DNA of 64,000 bases from Streptomyces diastatochromogenes (GTDB lineage: Bacteria; Actinomycetota; Actinomycetes; Streptomycetales; Streptomycetaceae). The stretch covers positions 157,747 through 221,746 of the forward strand of contig NZ_MCGQ01000006.1 of assembly GCF_002242805.1 (NCBI RefSeq), read 5' to 3'. How positions within the stretch are numbered: position 1 is the first letter of the stretch; each line of letters starts with the position of its first letter. The position numbers and the translations under genes are program-made. Under the pieces are notes generated by a model, which was not told where the DNA came from, searched no databases, and saw nothing but the letters and a program-made list of their open reading frames with translations. Positions 35,481 to 44,202 of the stretch are shown piece after piece.

Positions 35481-36668
35481 TCAGCCGCCCAGCTCCTGGT
35501 GGCGGGTCGACAGGGCGGTCGTGCCCGTCTCCGTCAGGGTGCCGTAGAGGCGCAGGCGGGAGATGCCGCCGTCGGGGAAGATGTCCACGCGCGCGTGTGT
35601 GCCGACGGCCGGCTGCGGGAGCACGAAGCGGTGGTTGGTGTCGGGCTGGAGGCGGGTGCGCGGGAGGATCTCGGTCCACTCGCCGCTCTCGCCGTCCTTG
35701 ACGGAGACGGAGGCCCAGCCGGCGCTGTTGCCCTTCAGGTAGGCCGTGTCGATCTCGATCGCGCGGATCTGGGACTGGGCGGCCAGCCGGTAGCGGATCC
35801 AGTCGTTGCCCTGGTCGCGGCGGCGGCGGGTCTCCCAGCCGTCGTCCATCTTGCGGGAGCGGCCCGGCTGGATGGTGTTGGTGGCCGGGGAGTAGAAGAG
35901 GTTGGAGGCGTCCTCGACCTGGCCGCCGTTCTCCAGGGCGACCACGTCGAAGGTGCCGAGGACCGACAGCCACTCGGGGTCGGGTACGACCTCGCCGTAC
36001 ACGCGCAGGCGCGCGATGCCGCCGTCGGGGTGCTGGTTGACGCGCAGGTGGGTGAAGCGCTGTTCGACGGAGACGGCGAAGCCGTTCGCCGCGTGGCCGC
36101 CCACCGCCGTGCGCGGGACCAGCGTCGTCCACTTCACGTCGTCGGACAGCAGCTCCTCGGGCGACGGGGAGCCGGGCACCGAGGCACCCTCGACCGACAC
36201 GGCCTGGGGGTAGTTGCCGCGGAAGTGGGCCGTGTCGACGACGATGCCGCGCACGACACCCGGTGCGCCGAGGCGGACCAGCGCCCAGTCGTGGTCCTCG
36301 GCCGTGGGCCAGGGGTGCTCGGCGGAGGCGCCGCGCCGGCGGCGGGTCTCCCAGCCGTCCATGATCTTGCCCTTGTGGCCGAAGTGCTCGGGGTCGAACT
36401 CGGCCGCCTCGGGCAGCAGCAGGTTCTCCCGCTGGGCGAAGAACTCGTCGTTGGCGGCGATGACTCCGGCGCCGAGCTGCCGGTCGGCGAGGTTGGCGTA
36501 CTGGGTGAAGGGGAAGTCGACGGTGCGGTAGTCCGCGTACGGGTCGCCTCCTCCGTACGGGTTCGCGTCGCCGGTGAAGCTGGCCCAACTCGAATGTTGC
36601 TGCGCCGTCACGGTGATCAGGGGTTCCTTTCGGGAGTCGGCGGGGTGCGGGTGCGGAAGGTGGCTCAC
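35481..36668 (-). CDS. alc: allantoicase
   Basis: A 395-residue enzyme hydrolysing allantoate to ureidoglycolate and urea in purine breakdown. Two homologous beta-sandwich repeats are visible. Each has a DGWETRRRR motif (after HKGKIMD near residue 104 and after RKMD near 275) and a later [15 protein letters not shown] or [15 protein letters not shown] signature, then [13 protein letters not shown] or [16 protein letters not shown] 36668 overlaps the allantoinase stop as GTGA; an internal GTG 19 codons in (after AAAGGAA) is an alternative that fits family N-termini better. It is the second gene of the allantoin operon. Confidence 0.95.
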   Translation of the reverse strand: MSHLPHPHPADSRKEPLITVTAQQHSSWASFTGDANPYGGGDPYADYRTVDFPFTQYANLADRQLGAGVIAANDEFFAQRENLLLPEAAEFDPEHFGHKGKIMDGWETRRRRGASAEHPWPTAEDHDWALVRLGAPGVVRGIVVDTAHFRGNYPQAVSVEGASVPGSPSPEELLSDDVKWTTLVPRTAVGGHAANGFAVSVEQRFTHLRVNQHPDGGIARLRVYGEVVPDPEWLSVLGTFDVVALENGGQVEDASNLFYSPATNTIQPGRSRKMDDGWETRRRRDQGNDWIRYRLAAQSQIRAIEIDTAYLKGNSAGWASVSVKDGESGEWTEILPRTRLQPDTNHRFVLPQPAVGTHARVDIFPDGGISRLRLYGTLTETGTTALSTRHQELGG

Positions 36669-38002
36669 TGGGGGCGGGAGAGCAGCCGGCCCTTCGGCTC
36701 GGTGAACTCGCCGTCGGTGACGATGCGCTCGCCGCGCAGCCAGGTGGACTTCACGACGCCGTACAGGGTCTTACCGGCGTACGCGGTGACCCGGTTGCGG
36801 TGCTGGAGGCCGGCCGGGTCGACGGTGAAGGTCTCGTCCGGGGCGAGCACGGCGAAGTCGGCGTCACGGCCGACCTCGATGGCTCCCTTGTCGCGCAGGC
36901 CGGCCAGGGCGGCCGTCCGCGTGGACATCCAGCGGACGACGTCGTCGAGACCGTGGCCGCGCTTGCGGGCCTCGGTCCACACGGCCGACAGGCTCAGCTG
37001 GAGGCCGGAGATGCCGCCCCACGCGGTGGCGAAGTCGTCGGTCTTCAGGTCGGCCGTCGAGGGCGAGTGGTCGGTGACGACGCAGTCGATGACGCCGTCG
37101 GCCAGCGCCTGCCAGAGCAGGTCCTGGTTGGCGGCCTCGCGGATGGGCGGGCAGCACTTGAACTCGCTGGCGCCGTCGGGGACTTCCTCGGCCGTCAGTG
37201 TCAGGTAGTGCGGGCAGGTCTCGACCGTGACCCGGACGCCCTCCTCGCGGGCGGCGGCGATCAGCGGCAGGGCGTCGCTGGAGGACAGGTGCAGGATGTG
37301 CACGCGCGCCCCCAGGCGCCTGGCCTGGGCGATGAGGCTCGCGATGGCCGTGTCCTCGGCGTCGCGCGGGCGGGAGGCCAGGAAGTCGGCGTACTTGGGG
37401 CCGCCCTGCTGCGGGGCGGCGGCGAGGTGGTGCGGGTCCTCGGCGTGCACGATGAGGAGGCCGTCGAAGCCGGCGATCTCCGCCAGGGACTGGGCGAGCC
37501 GGTCCTGGTCGAGGTGCGGGAACTCGTCCACGCCCGACGGCGACAGGAACGCCTTGAAGCCGAAGACCCCGGCGTCGTGCAGCGGGCGCAGGTCCTTGAC
37601 GTTGTCGGGCAGGGCGCCGCCCCAGAAGCCGACGTCGATGTGCGCCTTGTCGGCGGCGACCCGCTGCTTCACCCGCAGGTTCTCGACCGTCGTGGTCGGC
37701 GGGAGGGAGTTGAGGGGCATGTCGACGAGCGTCGTGATGCCGCCGGCCGCCGCCGCGCGCGTGGCGGTCCAGAAGCCCTCCCACTCGGTGCGGCCCGGGT
37801 CGTTGACGTGCACGTGGGTGTCGACCAGGCCGGGCAGCAGGACGTGGTCGCCGAAGTCCTCCAGGCGTGCCGTGGCCGGGACCTCGGCGTCGTACGGCAG
37901 TACGGCCGTGATCTTGCCGGCGGACACGGTGACCGTGGCGGCCCGCGTCCCTTCCGGAGTGATGACGCGCGTCGAGCGCAGCACCAGTTCAGCGTCGGAC
38001 AC
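36665..38002 (-). CDS. allB: allantoinase
   Basis: A 445-residue cyclic amidohydrolase opening the hydantoin ring of allantoin. Metal ligands of the TIM-barrel are all there: His63/His65 ([10 protein letters not shown]), carboxylated Lys150 (VFGFKAF), His186 (IVHAED), His238 (ILHLSS) and Asp311 (TDHSPS). The DPG motif and MPLN loop match allantoinase rather than dihydropyrimidinase. GTG 38002 has AGAGGGG upstream. It is the first gene of the allB-alc operon and is divergent from allR. Several inverted repeats in the shared 273-bp promoter region are the probable AllR targets. Products flow to glyoxylate, ammonia and CO2. Confidence 0.96.
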   Translation of the reverse strand: MSDAELVLRSTRVITPEGTRAATVTVSAGKITAVLPYDAEVPATARLEDFGDHVLLPGLVDTHVHVNDPGRTEWEGFWTATRAAAAGGITTLVDMPLNSLPPTTTVENLRVKQRVAADKAHIDVGFWGGALPDNVKDLRPLHDAGVFGFKAFLSPSGVDEFPHLDQDRLAQSLAEIAGFDGLLIVHAEDPHHLAAAPQQGGPKYADFLASRPRDAEDTAIASLIAQARRLGARVHILHLSSSDALPLIAAAREEGVRVTVETCPHYLTLTAEEVPDGASEFKCCPPIREAANQDLLWQALADGVIDCVVTDHSPSTADLKTDDFATAWGGISGLQLSLSAVWTEARKRGHGLDDVVRWMSTRTAALAGLRDKGAIEVGRDADFAVLAPDETFTVDPAGLQHRNRVTAYAGKTLYGVVKSTWLRGERIVTDGEFTEPKGRLLSRPQ

Positions 38003-38030
38003 CCGAACCCCTCTCTCTGCCGCCGTTTAC

Positions 38031-38174
38031 TTCCAGGAAACGGGATTTACACCCACGTAACGGAATTCAACGTTCTGTTGAAGGAGTCTTCACTCCCGCC
38101 ACCCCGCCGTCAAGAGGCACACTTCTGGGCAGTACTCCACGAGTGCCCACTCTGGACGTTTCCACAAAGCGGAA
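38031..38174. promoter_or_regulatory. AllR-type operator region between allB and allR
   Basis: TTCCACAAAGCGGAA (38160-38174) is a TTCC-N7-GGAA half-palindrome that matches a box before aceB at 12 of 15 positions. Overlapping it, GGAATT-AG-AATTCC (38171-38184) is a perfect inverted repeat. On the allB side TTCAAC-N5-GTTGAA (38066-38082) is perfect, and TTCC-N7-GGGA (38031-38045) is a one-mismatch version of the first box. Confidence 0.6.
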
Positions 38175-38275
38175 TTAGAATTCCAGCAAGCAGAACGTAG
38201 CTACGTACAAGCAGGGAGTCAACCGACTGCCGGGTAGGCTTCTGCCCTTCCTGCCAGTCCCGAAAGGAACGCGCC

Positions 38276-39070
38276 GTGCCGACGTCCAACGCCAGCACCA
38301 CCGACTCCGCCAAATCCTCCGCCAGCGGCGGGGTCCAGTCCCTGGAGCGTGCCTTCGACCTGCTCGAGCGGATGGCGGACGCGGGCGGCGAAGTCGGCCT
38401 CAGCGAGCTGTCCGCGACCAGCGGGCTGCCGCTGCCCACCATCCACCGCCTGATGCGCACGCTGGTGGCCTGCGGCTACGTACGCCAGCAGCCGAACCGG
38501 CGGTACGCGCTCGGCCCTCGGCTGATCCGGCTCGGCGAATCCTCGTCCCGGCTGCTCGGCACCTGGGCGCGACCGTACCTCGCCCGCCTGGTCGAGGAGA
38601 CCGGCGAGACGGCGAACATGGCGCTGCTGGACGGTGACGAGATCGTGTACGTGGCGCAGGTGCCGTCGAAGCACTCGATGCGGATGTTCACGGAAGTGGG
38701 CCGGCGGGTGTTGCCGCACTCGACGGGTGTGGGGAAGGCGCTGCTGGCTTCCGTGCCCGACGCGGAGGTGCGCGCGCTTCTCTCCCGCACCGGCATGCCG
38801 GCCGCGACGGAGAAGACCATCACCACGCCGGACGGGTTCCTGGCCGCGCTGGAGGATGTACGTCGGCTGGGTTACGCCGTGGACGACAACGAGCAGGAGA
38901 TCGGGGTGCGGTGCCTCGCGGTGTCCGTGCCGGACTCGCCCACGGCGGCGGCGATCTCGATCTCCGGGCCCGCGGGACGGGTCACCGAGGCGGCGACGGA
39001 CAAGATCGTGCCGGTACTGCAGGGGATCGCCGTGGAGCTTTCCCAGGCGCTGGCGAGTTCTGGCACCTGA
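38276..39070 (+). CDS. allR: IclR-family repressor of allantoin catabolism (AllR)
   Basis: A 264-residue IclR-type regulator. The winged HTH (about 20-85) includes SLERAFDLLERMADAGGEVG, then LSELSATSGLPLPTIHRLMR. The effector domain (about 100-255) has ETANMALLDGDEIVYVAQVP, HSTGVGKALLASVPDAEV and VDDNEQEIGVRCLAVSV. In Streptomyces the AllR protein represses allantoin genes and is released by allantoate-type ligands. GTG 38276 has AAAGGAAC nine bases upstream. The gene is divergent from allB, and its operator-like repeats also occur before aceB, so it probably controls both. Confidence 0.92.
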   Translation: MPTSNASTTDSAKSSASGGVQSLERAFDLLERMADAGGEVGLSELSATSGLPLPTIHRLMRTLVACGYVRQQPNRRYALGPRLIRLGESSSRLLGTWARPYLARLVEETGETANMALLDGDEIVYVAQVPSKHSMRMFTEVGRRVLPHSTGVGKALLASVPDAEVRALLSRTGMPAATEKTITTPDGFLAALEDVRRLGYAVDDNEQEIGVRCLAVSVPDSPTAAAISISGPAGRVTEAATDKIVPVLQGIAVELSQALASSGT

Positions 39071-39122
39071 GGGGAGCGGACCGCGGATCGTCGCGTGGCC
39101 GCGGGTGTGCGGCCCCCCGGCG

Positions 39123-42100
39123 TCAGGGCTGCTTCAAGGTGAAGCGTGAGATCGCGTGGGGGTCGTTCGCCGGGAACGTGACGACCTCGCCCTTGTCGGT
39201 CAGGGCGACGAAGACACGGCTGCTGTCCGGGCTGACCGCGATGTCCGAGGCCAGGCCGGGGAGATCGACGGGCCTGGCCAGGGTCCTCATCGTGGCGGTG
39301 TCGATGACGAAGAGCTGTCCGTCGTAGTCCTGGTTTGCCACGTAGAGGCGGCGGCCGTCGGGGCTGACCGCCACCCGGTGACCGAAGAAGCTCAGTGGCA
39401 CGCTCGTCCGGCCCTCGACCGTGCCGGTCCGCGTGTCCACGGCCACGACGGTGCTGGTGTCCTTGCCGTCCTCCACCACGTAGAGGCGGGAGTCGTCGAT
39501 GGGGTCGAAAGCCAGGTCGACGGCCTCGTCGGCGAGCTGGACGGGGCTGCCGACGGGCTTGCCGTCGGCCAGGCCGTACCCGGTGACCGTGCTGCCCTTG
39601 CCCGTGTAGATCCGGGTGCCTTCGTTGTTCACCGCGGCGACCTGCCACCCCTTGCCGGGGGTGACGGTACGTACGGTGAGCTTGACGTTCTTGGTGTCGA
39701 TCGCCGACCAGGCCCCGGAGGGAGTGCCGGCCACCCAGGCTCGGTCCCCGGTGGTGACGTGGATCATGGAGGGCCTGCCGCTCAGTCGCAGGGGATCGCC
39801 GAAGGGCTCCATCTCCTCGGTGGCGACGACCGTCACGGTGCCGCCATAGGGCTGGGCCAGATACAGATAGCGTCCGTCCCTCGTGAGCGCCGCGTCGTTC
39901 GCGGCCTTCACGAGGAGCGTGCGGCGCCCGGTCGTCCGGCCCGTCGCCGGATCCAGCACCGTGACCTCTCCCGACAGACCCTCGGGCTTCTCCTGCGAGG
40001 CCCGGCGCAGCAGACTCACCACATAGAGCCGGTCGCCGTGCGGGCTGAGCACCAGGTCGAGCGGCTGCACCGCGACACGCGCGCGGTGCAGCCGGACATC
40101 GACGACGGCACCGGCCGAGCCCGCCAGCAGGGGCAGGACGACCAGCGCCGCCATCAGAACTCTCCCTCGCGGTCGCGCCACGGGCCGCTCGGCCGTCCTG
40201 GCCCAGCGGGCCAGTACGGTCGTGAGCAGCAGCAGGGCCACCAGGGCCCCGGCGGCGAGCGCGACGTTGTCGAGGGACTCCTGGTAGAACGAGGTGAATC
40301 GCGCCCGGGTGGCGGCGGCCACCGCCAGGGTGCCCGCGGCCCAGCCCAGCACCAGGCAGTAGCCGAACCGGCGCGGAGCCACGGCCGCCGCGCACCCGGG
40401 CACCGCGAGCGCGGCCACCACGACCACCACGAAGGCGTGGGAGCTCAGCGCGAGATCCGGGTAGTCGAAGTACTCCCGCAGCCCCGCGGACTCGTCCAGC
40501 AGCAGTACGCCGGCCAGGGCTCCGACGACGGCCACACCGCAGGCCGTGCCCACCACCACGTAGCTCCACAGCGCCCGGGGCGGCCGGAGGTCGAAGCGCA
40601 CCTCCGGGTTCCTGATCAGGGCGGCCAGGGCGAGGCATGCGGCGGCCAGGAGTGCGGCGTGCGCGGCGAGTCCCAACGGGATGGCCGCGTCCGGCGCATG
40701 CGGATCACCGGCGGCCGACCCGGCGAAGTACACCAGCCCCCACAGCGAGGCGGTCGCGGCCCCGAGCACCAGGCCCGGTCCGGTCAGCGCTCCAGCGCGG
40801 GGGACCAGGGTGCACACTCCCCCGGCAAGAGCGACCCCGGCCAGGCCGGCCAAGTACCAGGTGATGCTGCCCCACTCCTCGGAGGAGAACCGGGCGTATG
40901 CCTCGTTGCGCTGCAGCAGCGCTCCCATCGTCAGCGCGACCGCGAGCAGGGCCGACCCACCGCAGAGCGTCCGGAGACTCAACGCGCGCGTGAGCGTTCG
41001 GAGCCACTGCAGGCCGCTCGACGCGGCTGCAGGCCACCAGTCCGCCAAGACCACCCACGCTTCGACAAGCGCAACTACGAGAGCCGTCGGCAGCGGTCCG
41101 GTCTCCGCGGGCGCGTCGCCCTGCGCCCGCGGAGACGGCGCTGTCCGGGCATCCGCGCCGCCGGGCCGCGATGGCACCGGCGTCACCCGCGCACCCATCC
41201 CACCGGGCTGCGATCCCATCGGCGTCGCCTGCGTACCCTCCCCGCCGGACTGCGAACCCACCGGCGTCCGGGCCCCCGCGCCACCCCGCTGCGATCCCAC
41301 AGGCGTCACCCGCGCATCCACCCCACCGGGCTGCGGCGGCACCGGCGTCACCCGCACACCCTCCCCAGCCGGCTGCGACGGCACCGGCCTCTCCCGCACA
41401 CCCTCCCCACCCGGCCGCGGGACCACCACCGGCGTCGCGGTGCCCGCCCCGCCCAGCAGCCGTTCCGCCGCCTGGGACACCATGCGGCTGTCGTCTTCCG
41501 CCAGCCGCCCGATCTCCTGCTCCACCTTGGCTCGGACCACCTCGTTCCCCAGCCGGCGCAGATGGTCGAGCACCTCCAGCGCGGACAGGCGTTCGGCCGC
41601 GAGCGGGCTCGCCAGGGCGTGGCCGAGATGGGCGGGCAGCGACCAGTTGACGTTGCGGGCGATGACGATCCGGCCCTCGACGCTGTTCCGCATCATCGGC
41701 CGCTGCTGCGGCATCTCGTCGATCACGTGGTCGTGGACGTAGCGGTACAGCTCGTCCATGGTGATGTTGCCGTCGCCGTCCAGGTCGGCGCTGCCCTCAC
41801 GCAGGCCCTCGACGAGGTGGCGGGTGAAGACCGACTGGTCGGCGGAGCCGCTGAGCCGGTCGCCCTCGAACGCGTACCTGATGGCGTCGGACGCAGTGAG
41901 CACGATCTGGCCCGAGCCGTGGAACTGTGCGAACGTGTGCACCCCGTCGTCGGCCCTGGGGACGCGGCCCTCCGGGTAGGCCCCGCTGTAGCAGCAGTCC
42001 AGGATCAGCACCTTGCGGCGCGAGGCGCAGTCGGACAGGGCCTGGTCGACCTGCGCGGCGGGCAGCGAGGTGAACAGCGGGCGTTCCCTGCGCGTGTTCC

Positions 42101-42383
42101 GCATCGCCAGATACAGGCGGCCGTCCTCGTCCTTGAGGCCGTGGCCGGTGAAGTAGAGCAGCACGAGGTCGTCGGTGCGGCGGCCCTCGAAGAGGTCGGC
42201 CACCGCCTCGCCGACCCGGTGGTGGGGTTCATTGACGAGCGTTCTGACGTCGAATCCGGCGATCTCCGGGTCGCGCAGCACCGCGGCGAGCGCCTCGACG
42301 TCGTGGGCCGGGGCGGTCAGCCGCCGCAGCCCTGGGTCCTCGTGTTCGTAGGTGGCGATCAGCAGCGCCAACCGGCGGCTCAT
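39123..42383 (-). CDS. caspase-like protease with membrane segments and beta-propeller
   Basis: A 1086-residue multidomain protein. Residues 1-245 are a caspase/metacaspase domain with catalytic His81 (YFTGHGLKDEDG) and Cys131 (ILDCCYSG). An EF-hand-like loop D-L-D-G-D-G-N-I-T-M-D-E spans 200-211. A helical section (250-312) precedes a Pro/Gly/Ser repeat linker (about 315-430), built from imperfect copies of VTPVPSQPGG. About eight hydrophobic helices follow (about 470-765). The C-terminal ~310 residues are YVTN/WD40-like propeller blades (LDLVLSPHGDRLYVVS; VAVSPDGRRLYVANQ; DIAVSPDSSRVFVAL). ATG 42383 overlaps the EACC1 stop as ATGA. Effectors of this kind are thought to trigger cell suicide when activated by partners; the propeller may sense or localise. 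Confidence 0.88.
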   Translation of the reverse strand: MSRRLALLIATYEHEDPGLRRLTAPAHDVEALAAVLRDPEIAGFDVRTLVNEPHHRVGEAVADLFEGRRTDDLVLLYFTGHGLKDEDGRLYLAMRNTRRERPLFTSLPAAQVDQALSDCASRRKVLILDCCYSGAYPEGRVPRADDGVHTFAQFHGSGQIVLTASDAIRYAFEGDRLSGSADQSVFTRHLVEGLREGSADLDGDGNITMDELYRYVHDHVIDEMPQQRPMMRNSVEGRIVIARNVNWSLPAHLGHALASPLAAERLSALEVLDHLRRLGNEVVRAKVEQEIGRLAEDDSRMVSQAAERLLGGAGTATPVVVPRPGGEGVRERPVPSQPAGEGVRVTPVPPQPGGVDARVTPVGSQRGGAGARTPVGSQSGGEGTQATPMGSQPGGMGARVTPVPSRPGGADARTAPSPRAQGDAPAETGPLPTALVVALVEAWVVLADWWPAAASSGLQWLRTLTRALSLRTLCGGSALLAVALTMGALLQRNEAYARFSSEEWGSITWYLAGLAGVALAGGVCTLVPRAGALTGPGLVLGAATASLWGLVYFAGSAAGDPHAPDAAIPLGLAAHAALLAAACLALAALIRNPEVRFDLRPPRALWSYVVVGTACGVAVVGALAGVLLLDESAGLREYFDYPDLALSSHAFVVVVVAALAVPGCAAAVAPRRFGYCLVLGWAAGTLAVAAATRARFTSFYQESLDNVALAAGALVALLLLTTVLARWARTAERPVARPRGRVLMAALVVLPLLAGSAGAVVDVRLHRARVAVQPLDLVLSPHGDRLYVVSLLRRASQEKPEGLSGEVTVLDPATGRTTGRRTLLVKAANDAALTRDGRYLYLAQPYGGTVTVVATEEMEPFGDPLRLSGRPSMIHVTTGDRAWVAGTPSGAWSAIDTKNVKLTVRTVTPGKGWQVAAVNNEGTRIYTGKGSTVTGYGLADGKPVGSPVQLADEAVDLAFDPIDDSRLYVVEDGKDTSTVVAVDTRTGTVEGRTSVPLSFFGHRVAVSPDGRRLYVANQDYDGQLFVIDTATMRTLARPVDLPGLASDIAVSPDSSRVFVALTDKGEVVTFPANDPHAISRFTLKQP

Positions 42384-42826
42384 GACGCGTCGGAGTCCGT
42401 GCGGTGTCCGTCGGTGTGGCGGCGTACGAAGGCCTCGACGAGGGCGGCCCGCTCCGCATCGGTGGGACCCGGGAGTTCCAGGGTGTCGCCGTCGATGGTG
42501 ACGACGAGGACGTCCCGTTCGGAGCGGCGCGCGAGCCAGTCGCTGAGGGTGCCGACCAGTGCCGTGAGTACGCCACCGGAAGCGCTCAGCGCGACGATGA
42601 TCGCGCCGATGGTGACCGGGTCGCCTTTCGCGCCGGGCGGGGGCGGCGGTCCGGCCGACTCCGCGGCGACCGAGATGACGCCCCTCAACTCCTTTATCTC
42701 TCTTCGGAGTTGCCGGGTGATCCGGTCCGCTCTGGCGGGGTCGGTGTCCGGATCCAGGTCGATCCGAAGCCATACGGTCGGTTCGGGGTCCGGGGCGGAC
42801 TCGTCCCACAGGCTCGTCGCGTTCAT
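42380..42826 (-). CDS. EACC1-like effector-associated membrane component
   Basis: A 148-residue protein. A polar N-terminal domain (about 15-55, WLRIDLDPDTDPARADRITR, then a REIKELRGV helix) precedes one transmembrane helix (about 70-92). A short C-terminal beta-rich segment follows (RDVLVVTIDGDTLELPGPTD, then AERAALVEAFVRRH). This order is that of the effector-associated constant component family EACC1, which accompanies caspase, trypsin and similar effectors in actinobacterial conflict systems. ATG 42826 has a G-rich site (GGGGGG) six bases upstream. Its stop overlaps the caspase start, so the two are made together, probably as a complex at the membrane. Confidence 0.75.
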   Translation of the reverse strand: MNATSLWDESAPDPEPTVWLRIDLDPDTDPARADRITRQLRREIKELRGVISVAAESAGPPPPPGAKGDPVTIGAIIVALSASGGVLTALVGTLSDWLARRSERDVLVVTIDGDTLELPGPTDAERAALVEAFVRRHTDGHRTDSDAS

Positions 42827-42943
42827 ACACAGCCCCCCGTTTTCGTATGACCATCGACGCGGCGTATCGACAGTGTGGCGGGCTGGAGGAGACGGCCGCA
42901 GTCTTTCGTGGAAGTTGTCAACCGAGCTTGACGGAAGGCCGGT

Positions 42944-43270
42944 TCAACCGCCCGGCCGGTCGCGCGGCGGCTCCCCGAACAGGTCCACCGCCTCCCGCAC
43001 CCCCGACAGGCCCCGCGCCAGCGCGCTCACCGAGCCGATCGCACCCGCTATCAGTAACAGGGACCTGCGCAGGCGTGGGATCTCCGGCATACCGCCGGCG
43101 GCCATCGCGGCCAGGGTGGCCAGTTCGTCCTCGGCTATGTCCCGGTCGGGGAACTCCGACGGGAGTGCCGCCAGCTCGCGGCGCAGGCGGGACACGGCGG
43201 TCCGCAGTTCCGCCACTCTGGTGTCCTCGTCGCTGCCGGTCACCGACCTCTGCCCCAAGCTCCGCAACAC
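42944..43270 (-). CDS. DUF5955-like small protein
   Basis: A 108-residue protein. A charged helical part (EDTRVAELRTAVSRLRRELA and FPDRDIAEDELATLAAMAAG) leads to a C-terminal hydrophobic/small-residue stretch (SLLLIAGAIGSVSALARGLS). It matches my memory of the Streptomyces DUF5955 family. GTG 43270 is chosen for its GGGGAGGG site; an in-frame GTG nine codons later (43243) is possible. It lies upstream of EACC1 on the same strand, 117 bp away, so it could be read into that module. DUF5955 genes occur elsewhere without caspases, so membership in the system is unproven. Confidence 0.65.
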   Translation of the reverse strand: MLRSLGQRSVTGSDEDTRVAELRTAVSRLRRELAALPSEFPDRDIAEDELATLAAMAAGGMPEIPRLRRSLLLIAGAIGSVSALARGLSGVREAVDLFGEPPRDRPGG

Positions 43271-43400
43271 AGCCCTCCCCCCTCGCACGCCCTCGTGCGC
43301 GGGCCAGTAAACGCCACGCCGTGCGGCGGCGCCACAGCGCGGACCGAAATTCAGCCCAAGGAAACCGGCCGCCGCGGCCCGCGTCAGGTATGCAGGACGC

Positions 43401-44018
43401 ATGACGCACAAGCGGGACCCACGGGACCCACACGAGCAGATCGCCGGGCTGCTGCTCGCGGCCGGCGGCGGCAGACGGCTCGGCGGGCGGCCCAAGGCGT
43501 TGCTGGAGCACCGGGGGCGCCCCCTGGTGGAACACGCGGTCGGCGTGCTGCGCGCGGCCGGATGCGGCCGGATCCACGTCGTGCTCGGGGCGCAGGCGGA
43601 CGACGTCCGGGAGCGGGCCGAGCTGAGCGGCTGCGTGCTGGTCGACAACCCCGACTGGGCCGAGGGCATGGGCTCCTCCCTGCGCGCCGGGCTCGGTTCG
43701 CTCGCCGGTACGGGGGTGCGCGCGGCGCTGGTGAGCCTGGTCGACCAGCCGGGGATCGGGCCGGATGCGGTGACCCGGGTACTCGGTGCGTACGAGGGCG
43801 ACGGGTCGCTGGTCTCGGCCGCCTACGACGGCGAGCGCGGGCATCCGGTCCTGTTCGGCGCGGCCCACTGGGCGGGCATCGCGGCGACCGCCACCGGCGA
43901 CCGCGGGGCCCGCGCCTACCTGAAGGAACACGCCTCGGCGGTCCGGCTCGTGGAGTGTGCGGACGTGGCCGAGCCGTACGACATCGACACCGAGGCCGAC
44001 CTGAGCCACCTTGAGTGA
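43401..44018 (+). CDS. MobA/MocA-like nucleotidyltransferase (molybdopterin cytidylyltransferase type)
   Basis: A 205-residue NTP-transferase-3 family protein. The nucleotide loop is LLLAAGGGRRLGGRPKALLE, followed by VDNPDWAEGMGSSLRAGL, the metal/base motif VSLVDQPGIG and the late RGHPVLFGAAHW and EPYDIDTEADL motifs. MocA-type enzymes attach CMP to molybdopterin for xanthine dehydrogenase-family enzymes. In this purine-catabolic neighbourhood, maturation of a xanthine dehydrogenase is a sensible role, though MobA-like proteins have other uses. ATG 43401 has AGGA three bases upstream. It is oriented with aceB and divergent from the DUF5955 gene. Confidence 0.85.
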   Translation: MTHKRDPRDPHEQIAGLLLAAGGGRRLGGRPKALLEHRGRPLVEHAVGVLRAAGCGRIHVVLGAQADDVRERAELSGCVLVDNPDWAEGMGSSLRAGLGSLAGTGVRAALVSLVDQPGIGPDAVTRVLGAYEGDGSLVSAAYDGERGHPVLFGAAHWAGIAATATGDRGARAYLKEHASAVRLVECADVAEPYDIDTEADLSHLE

Positions 44019-44084
44019 ACGGGGTGGCACCGAGCGCCACCTTGCCTCGACCCAGAGAATCTCGATATCAACAAACCATTGAAG

Positions 44085-44099
44085 TTCCACAATGAGGAA
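44085..44099. promoter_or_regulatory. AllR-type box upstream of aceB
   Basis: TTCCACAATGAGGAA has the same TTCC-N7-GGAA build as TTCCACAAAGCGGAA at 38160-38174 (12 of 15 identical, including TTCCACAA). It lies about 104-118 bp before the malate synthase ATG, in a locally AT-richer promoter region. Confidence 0.6.
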
Positions 44100-44202
44100 A
44101 CTAGTATCCACTGCTCAGAAGCGTCCGACCGCACAGCGGGCGCTCACCGCCCTATTCGTGCCACTTGGCACCCGGTGCCACCGCTGAAGGAAGTGACAGC
44201 TC

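Noticed and set aside
36611..36668. Firm choice between the two allantoicase starts
   Set aside because: GTG 36668 is supported by coupling, the internal GTG (about 36611) by an AAAGGAA site and family N-termini; the sequence alone does not decide, so the longer form is reported with a note.
39156..43310. 1384-residue plus-strand open frame antisense to the caspase gene
   Set aside because: No domain, skewed composition, and opposite strand has caspase catalytic motifs, coupling to EACC1 and correct codon bias.
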